A stretch of DNA of 64,000 bases from Defluviicoccus sp964460955 (GCA_964460955.1 CAYWRP010000007.1:25164-89163), one strand, 5' to 3'. Positions 26,721 through 34,586 are shown, counted from the stretch's first letter. Made by a program: numbers and translations. Notes: generated by a model from the letters alone, not told the origin.

Positions 26721-27815
26721 TCAGGCCCGGTCCGGATAGAGCGCGCTCAGGCCCGCCTCGGTCGCCGGAGCGACGCCGCGCTCGGTGATCAGCCCGGTGA
26801 CCAGCCGCGCCGGCGTGACATCGAAGGCGTAGTTGGCCGCCCGGCTCCCCGCCGGCGTCAGCGACACGGTGGCCAGGCTACCGTCGGCGGCGAGCCCCGA
26901 GATCGCGGTGACCTCGTCGCCGCCGCGCTCCTCGATGGGGATCTCGCGCAGCCCGTCGCGCAGGGTCCAGTCAATGGTCGGCCCCGGCAGCGCGACGTAG
27001 AACGGCACGCCGTTGTCGATGGCGGCGAGTGCCTTCAAGTAGGTGCCAATCTTGTTGCAGACGTCGCCGGTGCGCGTCGTCCGGTCGGTGCCGGTGATGC
27101 ACAGATCGACCAGGCCGTGCTGCATCAGATGGCCGCCGGCGTTGTCGACGATGACCGTGTGCGGCACGCCGTGCTGGCCGAGTTCCCAGGCGGTGAGGCT
27201 GGCGCCCTGGTTGCGCGGCCGCGTCTCGTCGGCCCAGACATGCACGGGGATGCCGGCGTCATGCGCCTTATAGATCGGCGCCAGCGCGGTGCCCCAGTCG
27301 ACCGTCGCCAGCCAGCCGGCGTTGCAGTGGGTCAGCACGTTGACCGGCCCCTGGCGCCCCTTGGCCGTCCAGGCGTCCTCGATCAGCGTGAAGCCGTGGT
27401 CGCCGATCGCCGCGTTGGTCGCCACGTCGTCGTCGCAGATCTCGCCGGCGCGGCGGTAGGCGGCCTCGACGCGGCGGTCGGCCGGCAACTGGCGGAGGAT
27501 GGCGGCGACGTCGTCGAGCGCCCAACGCAGATTCACCGCCGTCGGCCGTGTCGCCAGCAAGAGCGCGTACGCCGCATCCAGGGCCGCGTCGGCGGCATCG
27601 GCGCGCATGGCGAGCGCAAGGCCGTAAGCGGCGGTGGCGCCGATCAAGGGCGCGCCGCGCACCTGCATGACGCGGATCGCCACCGCCGCGTCGTCGACGC
27701 TACGCAGCCGGGCGATCTCGAAGGCGTGCGGCAGCCGGGTCTGGTCGATGATCTCCACCGTCTCGCCGTCGGCGGCGAGCCAGATGCTGCGGTAATGGCG
27801 GTCGCCGATGCGCAT
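26721..27815 (-). CDS. mtnA: S-methyl-5-thioribose-1-phosphate isomerase
   Basis: Converts 5-methylthioribose-1-phosphate to 5-methylthioribulose-1-phosphate. It has 364 aa. Catalytic residues match the family: C164 in LTHCNAG and D244 in TGTDRTTRTGDVCNKIGTY. RGAPLIG and ETRPRNQGASLTAWEL are also present. It is 21 bases after mtnP and 8 bases before the DUF488 gene. Genes for the classical methionine salvage steps after this point (mtnB, mtnC, mtnD) are not present here. Confidence 0.95.
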   Translation of the reverse strand: MRIGDRHYRSIWLAADGETVEIIDQTRLPHAFEIARLRSVDDAAVAIRVMQVRGAPLIGATAAYGLALAMRADAADAALDAAYALLLATRPTAVNLRWALDDVAAILRQLPADRRVEAAYRRAGEICDDDVATNAAIGDHGFTLIEDAWTAKGRQGPVNVLTHCNAGWLATVDWGTALAPIYKAHDAGIPVHVWADETRPRNQGASLTAWELGQHGVPHTVIVDNAGGHLMQHGLVDLCITGTDRTTRTGDVCNKIGTYLKALAAIDNGVPFYVALPGPTIDWTLRDGLREIPIEERGGDEVTAISGLAADGSLATVSLTPAGSRAANYAFDVTPARLVTGLITERGVAPATEAGLSALYPDRA

Positions 27816-27836
27816 GGATGTCCCCGCGCCCGGCTT

Positions 27837-28727
27837 TCAAGTGTGGCCGAGGACGCGCCCGGCGACGGCATCCAGCTTGGCGAGCAGCGCCGGGTCGCGC
27901 GCTTCCGGGGCGGTGATCAGCGCCGTGCCAAGCGCCGTGTGGCAGCCCTGCTGGCAGGCGGTCTCGCGCGTCGCCAGCAGCGGCGCCACCTCGCGGACCA
28001 GGGCGCGGCCCTTGTCGGCGTTGGCCATCAGGACGTGAATGATCGTCTCGACGCTGACGTGGTCATGGTCCGGGTGCCAGCAGTCGTAGTCAGTGACCAT
28101 CGCCACCGTCGCGTAGCAGAGCTCGGCCTCGCGGGCCAGTTTCGCTTCCGGCATGTTGGTCATGCCGATGACGTCGCAGCCCCACGACCGGTAGAGCTCG
28201 GATTCCGCCAGCGTCGAGAACTGCGGGCCCTCCATCACCAGGTAGGTGCCGCCGCGCGCGACGGGAATGTCGAGCGACCGGCAGGCCCGTTCCAGGGCGT
28301 CGCCGAGGCGGCCGCACACCGGATGGCCGAAGCCGACGTGGGCGACCATGCCGGTGCCGAAGAAGCTTTTCGGGCGGGCGAAGGTGCGGTCGATGAACTG
28401 GTCGACGAGGACGAAGGTCCCCGGTGGCAGCGCCTCCTTCAGCGAGCCGCAGGCCGACAGCGAGATGATCTCGGTGACGCCGGCGCGCTTGAGGACGTCG
28501 ATGTTGGCCCGCGAATTGAGCTCCGACGGCGGAATGCGGTGGCCACGGCCGTGGCGGGGCAAAAACACCAGCTTTTGGCCGCCCAGATAGCCGATGAACA
28601 GGTCGTCCGACGGCTGGCCGAACGGCGAGGCGACGGACACCCAGCCAGCCCCCTCCAGGCCCTCGATCTCGTAGATGCCGCTGCCGCCGATGACGCCGAT
28701 CACCGGCGGGGTCGCCGTCGATTCCAT
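27837..28727 (-). CDS. mtnP: 5'-methylthioadenosine phosphorylase
   Basis: Phosphorolysis of methylthioadenosine to adenine and methylthioribose-1-phosphate. It has 296 aa. Family motifs are GVIGGSGIY, LPRHGRGHRIPPSELNSRANI, GGTYLVMEGPQFST and GMTNMPEAKLAREAELCYATVAMVTDYDCW. The NMPE and TDYDCW segments favour methylthioadenosine over purine nucleosides. The ATG at 28727 has GGGGAGGAG; the frame extends 21 codons further but without support. First gene of the mtnP-mtnA-DUF488-aldolase operon. Confidence 0.95.
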   Translation of the reverse strand: MESTATPPVIGVIGGSGIYEIEGLEGAGWVSVASPFGQPSDDLFIGYLGGQKLVFLPRHGRGHRIPPSELNSRANIDVLKRAGVTEIISLSACGSLKEALPPGTFVLVDQFIDRTFARPKSFFGTGMVAHVGFGHPVCGRLGDALERACRSLDIPVARGGTYLVMEGPQFSTLAESELYRSWGCDVIGMTNMPEAKLAREAELCYATVAMVTDYDCWHPDHDHVSVETIIHVLMANADKGRALVREVAPLLATRETACQQGCHTALGTALITAPEARDPALLAKLDAVAGRVLGHT

Positions 28728-28786
28728 CCGCTCCTCCCCGTCGCGTGTTTTGGTGCCGGCCAGTGTTCCCAATTCCGGGCCATTGT

Positions 28787-29842
28787 TCAACCGTTGTCGC
28801 GTTCGGCCTCGCCTCTGGGCCCGAGCAGGCCGTGCTTGCGCAGGCGGGCGCGGAACTGGTGGTAGGCGAGGCCGGCCCGCTCTGCCGCTTGGCGCTGGTT
28901 GTGGCGCGCCGCCTCCAGGACCTCGACGAGGACGCGGCGCTCGAAGGCGGCGACGACGGCGTCGAGGCTTTCGTGCGCCGTTGACGGTAACTCCGCCCCA
29001 TCTCCGCGCGGGGTTGCCGCCGCCTCCTCCCCGCTGGGCGTGCTTGCCAACCGATACGGCGAGGCGAACGGGTCGAGGATCAGCGCGTCGATGGGCCGGT
29101 CCTCGTCGGACCAGCGGTAGACCGCGCGCTCGATCGTATTCTTCAGCTCGCGCACATTGCCGGGCCAGGGATGAGCGGTCAGCGCCGCCAGGGCGCGCTC
29201 GGAGAAGCCGGGGAAGCGCGCCCAGCCCAACTCCACCGCCATGGCGCGGCCGAAGTGCTCGGTCAGCACCGGGATGTCGTCGCCGCGCGCCCGCAACGGC
29301 GGCATCGTCAGCACCTCGAAGGCGAGGCGGTCGAGCAGGTCGTGGCGGAACCGGCCGCGATCCGCCGCCGCCGGCAGGTCGACGTTGGCGGCGGCGACGA
29401 CGCGCACGTCGCAGGTCAGCGGCTGGCTGCCGCCGAGGCGCTCGAACTGGCCGTATTCGACGACCCGCAACAGCTTTTCCTGCACCGCCGGCGAGGCGGT
29501 GGCGATCTCGTCGAGGAACAGGGTGCCGCCGTCGGCGCGCTCGAAGCGTCCGGCGCGGCGGCGCACAGCGCCGGTGAAGGCGCCCGCCTCGTGGCCGAAC
29601 AACTCGGTTTCCAAAAGCGTCTCCGGCAGCGCCGCGCAGTTGACGGTGACGAACGGCCGCGGCCAGCGCCGCGACAGGTAATGCAGACGGGAGGCGATCA
29701 GCTCCTTGCCGGTGCCGCGTTCGCCGACGACGAGCACCGGCCGGTCGAGCGGCGCGGCGACAGAGGCCTGCTCGAGTACCTCGAGGAACGGCCGCGACTG
29801 GCCGAGCAGCGGCGGCAGTCTGGTTTCACGGTATTCATCCAT
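28787..29842 (-). CDS. pspF: Psp operon transcriptional activator (sigma-54 dependent)
   Basis: A 351-aa bacterial enhancer-binding protein without a receiver domain, which is diagnostic for PspF. The AAA+ motifs are GERGTGKE (Walker A) and the sigma-54 contact loop GAFTGA, with Walker B in GGTLFLDEI. A Fis-type helix-turn-helix is at the C-terminus (NQRQAAERAGLAYHQFRARLRKHG). It diverges from pspABC, whose promoter has a -24/-12 element, so it is the expected activator, held off by PspA. Confidence 0.95.
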   Translation of the reverse strand: MDEYRETRLPPLLGQSRPFLEVLEQASVAAPLDRPVLVVGERGTGKELIASRLHYLSRRWPRPFVTVNCAALPETLLETELFGHEAGAFTGAVRRRAGRFERADGGTLFLDEIATASPAVQEKLLRVVEYGQFERLGGSQPLTCDVRVVAAANVDLPAAADRGRFRHDLLDRLAFEVLTMPPLRARGDDIPVLTEHFGRAMAVELGWARFPGFSERALAALTAHPWPGNVRELKNTIERAVYRWSDEDRPIDALILDPFASPYRLASTPSGEEAAATPRGDGAELPSTAHESLDAVVAAFERRVLVEVLEAARHNQRQAAERAGLAYHQFRARLRKHGLLGPRGEAERDNG

Positions 29843-29861
29843 GTGAGTTTATATGTCACTG

Positions 29862-29880
29862 ATTGACTTTATTCGTCAAT
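29862..29880. repeat. Inverted repeat in the pspF-pspA intergenic region
   Basis: ATTGAC and GTCAAT flank seven bases. It lies about 110 bases upstream of the sigma-54 element, a normal distance for an enhancer. It is therefore a candidate PspF binding site; the E. coli site is not similar enough to confirm this. Confidence 0.45.
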
Positions 29881-29975
29881 AAATGGCTTTTACGCTCAGA
29901 TGCCGAAAACCGCTCGTCTCCGCCGCGCGGCGGATAAATCAGGCCAAATCATGCGGTTAACGAAAAATCGCCGAA

Positions 29976-29993
29976 TTGGCACGCAGCCTGCTT
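29976..29993 (+). promoter_or_regulatory. Sigma-54 (-24/-12) promoter of pspABC
   Basis: TTGGCACG-N4-CTGCTT matches the consensus TTGGCACG-N4-TTGCT except at one base. The key GG and GC pairs are 12 bases apart, as required. Transcription should start near 30003, 60 bases before pspA. Confidence 0.88.
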
Positions 29994-30062
29994 CTAGAGG
30001 ACAGCGACGCGGCACGCCGCCGGGTCACGAAGAATTACGAACCGAACAAGAGGGTTACACAG

Positions 30063-30746
30063 ATGGGTATCTTCTCACGACTGACCGATATCGTGAATTC
30101 CAACATCAACGCGATGCTCGACGACGCCGAGGATCCGCGCAAGATCATCCGCCTGATCATCCAGGAGATGGAGGAGACGCTGGTCGAGGTGCGCGCCGCC
30201 GCCGCGCGGTCGATCGCCGAGCGCAAGGAGATCGAGCGCAAGCTGAAGCGCTTCGAGGAGGCGCAGGCCGAATGGACCCGCAAGGCGGAGATCGCGCTGC
30301 GCAAGGGCCGCGAGGACCTGTCGCGCGCCGCGCTGATCGAGAAGGCGAAGCTGGCCGAGGCGATCACCGCGCTGCGCGAGGATTACGACGCGCTGGGCTC
30401 GGCGATCAACAAGGGCGAGGCCGACATCGAAAAGCTGGAAACCAAGCTGCGCGAGACCAAGACGCGGCAGAAGGCGATGGAAACCCGTCACGACACGGCG
30501 ACCAACCGCCTGCGCACGCGGCAGAAGGTCTACGACACCCGCGTCGACGATGCCTTCACCCGCTTCGAGCACATCGAACGCCGCATCGACCGCGTCGAGG
30601 GCCAGGTCGAGGCCTACGACATGGGCCGGCCGAAGAGCCTCGACGAGGAATTCGCCGAGCTGGAGACCGATGCCCGCATCGAGGACGAGCTGGCGGAGAT
30701 GAAAAAGCGTCTGGCGGGCGAGACAGGAACGGGGCCGCGGGAGTAA
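30063..30746 (+). CDS. pspA: Phage shock protein A
   Basis: A 227-aa ESCRT-III-like membrane-repair protein and inhibitor of PspF. An N-terminal amphipathic helix (MGIFSRLTDIVNSNINAMLD) is followed by a long coiled coil covering most of the protein, rich in Glu, Lys and Arg. The family motif EDPRKIIRLIIQEMEETLVEVR is present. I chose the ATG at 30063, which gives the standard N-terminus. It is followed by pspB and pspC. Confidence 0.96.
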   Translation: MGIFSRLTDIVNSNINAMLDDAEDPRKIIRLIIQEMEETLVEVRAAAARSIAERKEIERKLKRFEEAQAEWTRKAEIALRKGREDLSRAALIEKAKLAEAITALREDYDALGSAINKGEADIEKLETKLRETKTRQKAMETRHDTATNRLRTRQKVYDTRVDDAFTRFEHIERRIDRVEGQVEAYDMGRPKSLDEEFAELETDARIEDELAEMKKRLAGETGTGPRE

Positions 30747-30781
30747 CAGTGCAGCGGACAAACGTATAAGGAGGTGCCGTG

Positions 30782-31009
30782 ATGCCCGACTTCATCGAAC
30801 TGCCGCTGATCCTGTTCATGGTCATCGTCGCGCCGGTGTGGATCATCAGCCACTATGTCACCCGCTGGCGGACGGCGAAGGTGCTGACCGCCGAGGACGA
30901 GCAGATGCTGGCCGAACTGTGGGAAGTGGCGCCGAGGCTGGAGAGCCGCATCAACACGCTGGAGCGGATTCTCGATGCCGAGGCGCCCGACTGGAGGAAG
31001 CAGATATGA
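30782..31009 (+). CDS. pspB: Phage shock protein B
   Basis: A 75-aa inner-membrane protein with one N-terminal helix (LPLILFMVIVAPVWIISHYV) and a cytoplasmic helical tail. It works with PspC to sense envelope stress and relieve PspA repression of PspF. AAGGAGG is well placed before the ATG at 30782. The stop overlaps the pspC start (ATGA). Confidence 0.9.
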   Translation: MPDFIELPLILFMVIVAPVWIISHYVTRWRTAKVLTAEDEQMLAELWEVAPRLESRINTLERILDAEAPDWRKQI

Positions 31010-31458
31010 CCCGTTATCCCGACCCTCCCACCGGTCCCCGGTTGCCACGCGGCGCCGCCGGCCGGGCCGAGCGCGAGCGCCAGCCGAGCCCGAGCCGGCT
31101 CTACCGCAGCCGCGACAACCGGGTGCTGTTCGGCGTCGCCGCCGGCGTCGCCGAGTACCTCGGCGTCGAGCGCTGGGCGGTGCGGCTGTTGCTGTTCGTC
31201 GCCCTGTTGATGTTCGCGCCGACGATGATCGTCCTCTACCTGATCGCCACCATCGTCATCCCCAAGGCGCCGGAGCAGATGTACGCCAACGCCGACGAGC
31301 AGGAGTTCTGGCGCAACGTCCGCGTCGACCCGGCGCGCTCGTTCTCCGAACTGCGGCATCGGTTTCGCGAGATCGAGCAGCGCCTGCAGTCGATGGAAAC
31401 CTACGTCACCTCCCCCCGCTTCCGCCTCGACAGCGAAATCAAGGACTTGGGCGAGTAG
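31006..31458 (+). CDS. pspC: Phage shock protein C
   Basis: A 150-aa membrane protein with the PspC domain at about residues 30-95: RLYRSRDNRVLFGVAAGVAEYLGV and then a hydrophobic helix (LLLFVALLMFAPTMIVLYLIATIVIP). The C-terminal part is soluble and helical (FREIEQRLQSMETYV). The first 28 residues are basic and proline-rich. Coupled to pspB. It is the last gene of the psp operon; the following 150 bases contain no gene and become AT-rich. Confidence 0.92.
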   Translation: MTRYPDPPTGPRLPRGAAGRAERERQPSPSRLYRSRDNRVLFGVAAGVAEYLGVERWAVRLLLFVALLMFAPTMIVLYLIATIVIPKAPEQMYANADEQEFWRNVRVDPARSFSELRHRFREIEQRLQSMETYVTSPRFRLDSEIKDLGE

Positions 31459-31608
31459 CGCGTATCCCGATCGACACCGGTGTCCGGTTCTCGGCAAGGG
31501 ACCGGACATCGGCGGGTTGTCTCAATAACGGTGCGTGTGGAAATCAAGCTTCATCAACACTATTTTTTCGTAATATAATATCCGGCGACGACAACCGATA
31601 TTTTGATC

Positions 31609-31794
31609 ATGAGCGTTAAACAGACATCGATCCCCATAGACGAACTAACGACCGAACAGCCGGAATCGACGGACCCGGCCTATTCGGCGTGGAAAAGAGC
31701 AAAGATCGAAGCCGCGCTGAAACATGCCGATGAACACCCGGATGAGTTCCTGACAGAACAAGAAACCTGGAAAAAATTCGGCATTGATTATTAG
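31609..31794 (+). CDS. Putative antitoxin of a ParE-type pair
   Basis: A 61-aa acidic protein. The central DPAYSAWKRAKIEAALKHADEHPDEFLTEQETWKKFG resembles small ParE-neutralising antitoxins that have YxAWxRAKVxEAL helices. The DNA from here to about 32.8 kb is markedly richer in A and T than neighbouring genes, suggesting horizontal acquisition. An AT-rich promoter-like stretch (TAATATAATA) lies about 30 bases upstream. It overlaps the toxin gene by 11 bases. Confidence 0.8.
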   Translation: MSVKQTSIPIDELTTEQPESTDPAYSAWKRAKIEAALKHADEHPDEFLTEQETWKKFGIDY

Positions 31795-32062
31795 ATACCG
31801 ATCAACAGCGATCGAGGATCTCGAAAAAATTCGGGATTACATAGCGCAGGATAACGAAAAAACCGCCAACCAACTCATTTCCCGGATTTTACAAGTCAAT
31901 CGGTATTTATCCGATTTTCCGCGCCTTGGCCGTCCCGGCCTACTTCCCGAGACAAGAGAATTTTCAATCAAGGGATTACCCTATAAAACGGTTTACCGGA
32001 TCGAGGGGGATATCGTGCTGATTATCAATGTCATCCACACATCGCGAAATTGGCCATCATGA
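31784..32062 (+). CDS. ParE/RelE-superfamily toxin
   Basis: A 92-aa type II toxin. The pattern IIRYRSTAIEDLEKIRDYIAQDN, then SDFPRLGRPG, IKGLPYKTVYRIEGD and a terminal VIHTSRNWP, is typical of the ParE family, whose members usually poison DNA gyrase. It begins at a TTG inside the antitoxin gene. Its stop overlaps the ATG of the next gene (ATGA), so a small membrane protein is coupled to it. Confidence 0.9.
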   Translation: MIIRYRSTAIEDLEKIRDYIAQDNEKTANQLISRILQVNRYLSDFPRLGRPGLLPETREFSIKGLPYKTVYRIEGDIVLIINVIHTSRNWPS

Positions 32063-32292
32063 GTCAATTTTCGTTCTTCGAAGAACTTTCCAAGATGAGT
32101 GCCCGAGAATTGGTCGAAGCTCATAACGGGGTCGGGGCTCCGGACTGTCGTGAGATGATTCTTGCCGAAGAACGCCGTCAAGCCTCTGAAAAGGCAATCA
32201 TACAGGCCAGAAGATCCAACTGGATTGCTGTAGGCTCTTTGGCCGTGGCAATCGCCACTCTGATTATATCCGTGCTCGCAGTGATCAGATAG
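32059..32292 (+). CDS. Small single-span membrane protein coupled to the toxin gene
   Basis: A 77-aa protein. The first 50 residues are polar and helical (SFFEELSKMSARELVEAHNG); residues about 55-76 form one membrane helix (WIAVGSLAVAIATLIISVLAVI). The ATG overlaps the toxin stop, so it is almost certainly made from the toxin message. I do not recognise the family. It could localise or modulate the toxin, or be a separate passenger. Confidence 0.7.
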   Translation: MSQFSFFEELSKMSARELVEAHNGVGAPDCREMILAEERRQASEKAIIQARRSNWIAVGSLAVAIATLIISVLAVIR

Positions 32293-32302
32293 TACTCCAG
32301 CT

Positions 32303-32800
32303 ATGAAAAAGGTCCGGCCAAAAGACATCGCCCAGCGCATCACAGGAATTTCAACGCCGATTGGCGGTTTGCAGTGGCAACCACCTGTTGATGAACGCAA
32401 GATCGTCAGCGCCTTCCTGACGTTTTTGGAAGACAGACGCGCCCTATTTAACCCTTACCACCTTGAGATCGAACATCAAGTAACGGAATCGTTGCTGAAA
32501 ATTAGGGAAGAGTCGACTGCAACACTTCAGCAGCTTCCGGAGGAATCGAAAGCGGTTGGACCGATCAAGGCCATTCGCGCAGCCTGCCGCCGTTTTCTCA
32601 ATGAGCCACACACATCCTTTCCAAATCTGTCCAGGCGGTTGAGCCGCCGTTATCAGGACATGGACGAGTGCGGATTCTTTGTTTCGTTAGGAGAGTTACG
32701 GGCGACTGTTGGCGTGCATGTGGCAACGCTCGCTATCACCCATGATCTGAGCATTGACGAAGAACTGGCGACGATCCTTCCTGCCGAAGATCGGGGGTGA
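32303..32800 (+). CDS. DUF6650-like protein
   Basis: A 165-aa soluble protein. The N-terminus (RITGISTPIGGLQWQPP) and FLTFLEDRRALFNPYHLE, followed by IRAACRRFLN, match the pattern I know from DUF6650 proteins, which are scattered through bacteria without an assigned function. It is 10 bases after the membrane-protein gene and shares its low GC content, so it may belong to the same mobile islet. Confidence 0.7.
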   Translation: MKKVRPKDIAQRITGISTPIGGLQWQPPVDERKIVSAFLTFLEDRRALFNPYHLEIEHQVTESLLKIREESTATLQQLPEESKAVGPIKAIRAACRRFLNEPHTSFPNLSRRLSRRYQDMDECGFFVSLGELRATVGVHVATLAITHDLSIDEELATILPAEDRG

Positions 32801-32822
32801 CTTCCCGTATGCAGATTACCAA

Positions 32823-32860
32823 TGCGTAGGACGGGTCCGACGCGGAGCGTAACCCGCCGG
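32823..32860. repeat. REP-like palindromic element, copy 1
   Basis: The reverse complement contains CGGCGGGTTACGCTCCGC followed by GGACCCGTCCTACGC. It matches copy 2 at about 31 of 37 positions and points the other way. It lies in the gene-free stretch 32801-33113. Confidence 0.75.
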
Positions 32861-33001
32861 AGGGTTGGCTCGGCACAGAAAAGGGCGCCCGACCCCGCTT
32901 CGCCCATCGAAGTTTACGGGGGCCGGCGGTTTTTTTGTTTTTTTACCGTGACTCCGGTGCGGCGCGAGGGTGGATGGACGAAGACGTCGGCGGATAACGA
33001 T

Positions 33002-33040
33002 GCGGCGGGTCACGCTCCGCTTTAGACCCGCCCTACGCCG
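33002..33040. repeat. REP-like palindromic element, copy 2
   Basis: GGCGGGT (33004-33010) and ACCCGCC (33026-33032) form a stem around CACGCTCCGCTTTAG, with CTACGCC after it. It is inverted relative to copy 1, and the two flank about 140 bases that contain no recognisable gene. Similar GGCGGGT-type repeats are dispersed in many proteobacterial genomes. Confidence 0.78.
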
Positions 33041-33061
33041 CTCTACACTTCGAAAATCATG

Positions 33062-33092
33062 CGGCGGATGATGCTTCGCTTCGAATCCGCCG
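33062..33092. repeat. REP-like palindromic element, diverged copy 3
   Basis: CGGCGGAT and ATCCGCCG arms flank GATGCTTCGCTTCGA. It is built like copy 2 but has diverged arms. It ends 21 bases before higA and overlaps the region where the higA promoter should lie. Confidence 0.7.
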
Positions 33093-33113
33093 GGATTTGG
33101 AGGATTATCACTG

Positions 33114-33422
33114 ATGGCCAGGGAAAAGCTCAAGATGGGCATGCCGCCGGTCCATCCGGGCGAATTCGTCCGAACGGAAGTTATCGACGAACTTCACTTG
33201 TCGATCAAAAAGGCGGCCGAGCTGCTGGGCGTTCGCACCGCCACCCTGTCCGATTTCCTCAACGAGAAATCGGCGCTTTCGCCGGAAATGGCAATGCGGA
33301 TCGAATTTGCGTTCGGGGTGAAGGCCGATCTGCTGTTGCGCATGCAGGCGCTGCACGACAGCCAGATGATCCGCGCCCGCGCCGGAGAATTCAACGTCCA
33401 GCCCTACAAGCCCGCGTCCTGA
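33114..33422 (+). CDS. higA: HigA-family antitoxin/transcription regulator without HigB
   Basis: A 102-aa XRE helix-turn-helix protein with the HigA opening MGMPPVHPGEFVRTEVIDEL and the DNA-binding segment LSIKKAAELLGVRTATLSDFLNEKSALSPEMAMRIEFAFG. HigA normally follows a higB toxin gene. The 300 bases upstream hold only REP-like repeats and T-runs, so this copy is solitary: either a remnant or a free regulator. GGAGG lies ten bases before the ATG. Confidence 0.85.
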   Translation: MAREKLKMGMPPVHPGEFVRTEVIDELHLSIKKAAELLGVRTATLSDFLNEKSALSPEMAMRIEFAFGVKADLLLRMQALHDSQMIRARAGEFNVQPYKPAS

Positions 33423-33489
33423 AAGAAAGCGCGGAGATGGGGGAACGGCGCGGGCGCGGGGATCGCGGGGGTTGGCGGGAGTTCAGTTG

Positions 33490-34467
33490 ATGAGCGGCTT
33501 TGAGTTTCCGCGTGCCTTTCGGGCGCGCGCGCCGTGGTGGGGCGGCGATCTGCAGACCTTGCGCAACCTGCTGGTCGGCGGGCGGGTCGACTTGCCGGCG
33601 GCCTCCGAACGGCTCCATTTCCCTCTTTCCGACGGCAGCGGCGACCGGCTGGCGGCGATGCTGGATAGGCCATCGCGCGCCGTCGACGGTCCCCTGGTGG
33701 CGCTGATCCACGGCATCACCGGCAGCGAGGACAGCGCGTACGTGCGGCGCAGCGCCGCCTTTCATCTCAGGCGCGGGCGGCGGGTGCTGCGGCTCAATCT
33801 GCGCGGCGCCGGGCCTTCCCGGCAAACCTGCGGCGGCCACTACCATGCCGGCTGTTCGGCCGATATCCGCGATGCCCTGCGTGCGCTGGACGGCGACCTC
33901 GCCGCCGAGGGCCTGTTCCTGGTCGGCTATTCGTTGGGTGGCAACGTGCTGCTCAACCTGTTGGCGCACGACGCGGACGGATTGCCGATCCGGGGCGCCG
34001 TGACCATCTCGGCGCCGATCGAACCCGCGCAGGCCGCACGCTGCCTGATGGCGCCGCGCAACGCTATCTATCATTCCCGGCTGTTGCGCCATATGAAGGC
34101 GGAAAGCACCGCCCCCGGCGCGCGCCTGAGCGCGGACGAACGCCGCGCCATCGCTGGCGCCAAGACGGTCCGCGACTTCGATGATCGCTTCATCGCGCCG
34201 CGCAACGGCTTCGCCGGCGCCGACGATTATTACGCGCGGACGGCGGGGGCCAAGCTTGTCCACCGGATCCGCACGCCCACCTTGATGATCCACGCCCGCG
34301 ATGACCCCTGGATCCCGGCCGCGCCCTACGCCGCCCTGGAACAGGACCCGCCGGCGAATGTTCACGTAGTCCTGCTGCCGGGCGGTGGCCATGTCGGCTT
34401 CCACGCCAGCGACCACCGCGAAACCTGGCACGATCGCTGCGTCGACGCCTTCCTGGCATCGCTTTGA
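33490..34467 (+). CDS. YheT-type alpha/beta hydrolase
   Basis: A 325-aa esterase-like hydrolase. The nucleophile is S148 in GYSLGGN; the acid is in HARDDPWIP and the histidine in GGGHVGF. The oxyanion segment LIHGITGSEDSAYVRR is typical of the YheT family. Physiological substrates are unknown. I chose the ATG at 33490 with GGGAG upstream; an earlier in-frame ATG at 33472 would add six residues. Confidence 0.9.
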   Translation: MSGFEFPRAFRARAPWWGGDLQTLRNLLVGGRVDLPAASERLHFPLSDGSGDRLAAMLDRPSRAVDGPLVALIHGITGSEDSAYVRRSAAFHLRRGRRVLRLNLRGAGPSRQTCGGHYHAGCSADIRDALRALDGDLAAEGLFLVGYSLGGNVLLNLLAHDADGLPIRGAVTISAPIEPAQAARCLMAPRNAIYHSRLLRHMKAESTAPGARLSADERRAIAGAKTVRDFDDRFIAPRNGFAGADDYYARTAGAKLVHRIRTPTLMIHARDDPWIPAAPYAALEQDPPANVHVVLLPGGGHVGFHASDHRETWHDRCVDAFLASL

Positions 34468-34562
34468 ACCGGCGACCGCTGAAATAGCCGGCAGGCGTAT
34501 TGCGACGGAGGAAGACACCGCAACAATTCGGCGAATTTTAGCTTTTCGCTCCGAATCCGCCC

Positions 34563-34586
34563 GGCGCGGGCTCAGGCGCCTTTTTT
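34563..34586 (+). terminator. Probable terminator of the YheT-type gene
   Basis: A 5-bp GGCGC/GCGCC stem with an 8-base loop is followed by six Ts. It overlaps the 3' end of the convergent hemerythrin gene. Confidence 0.5.
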
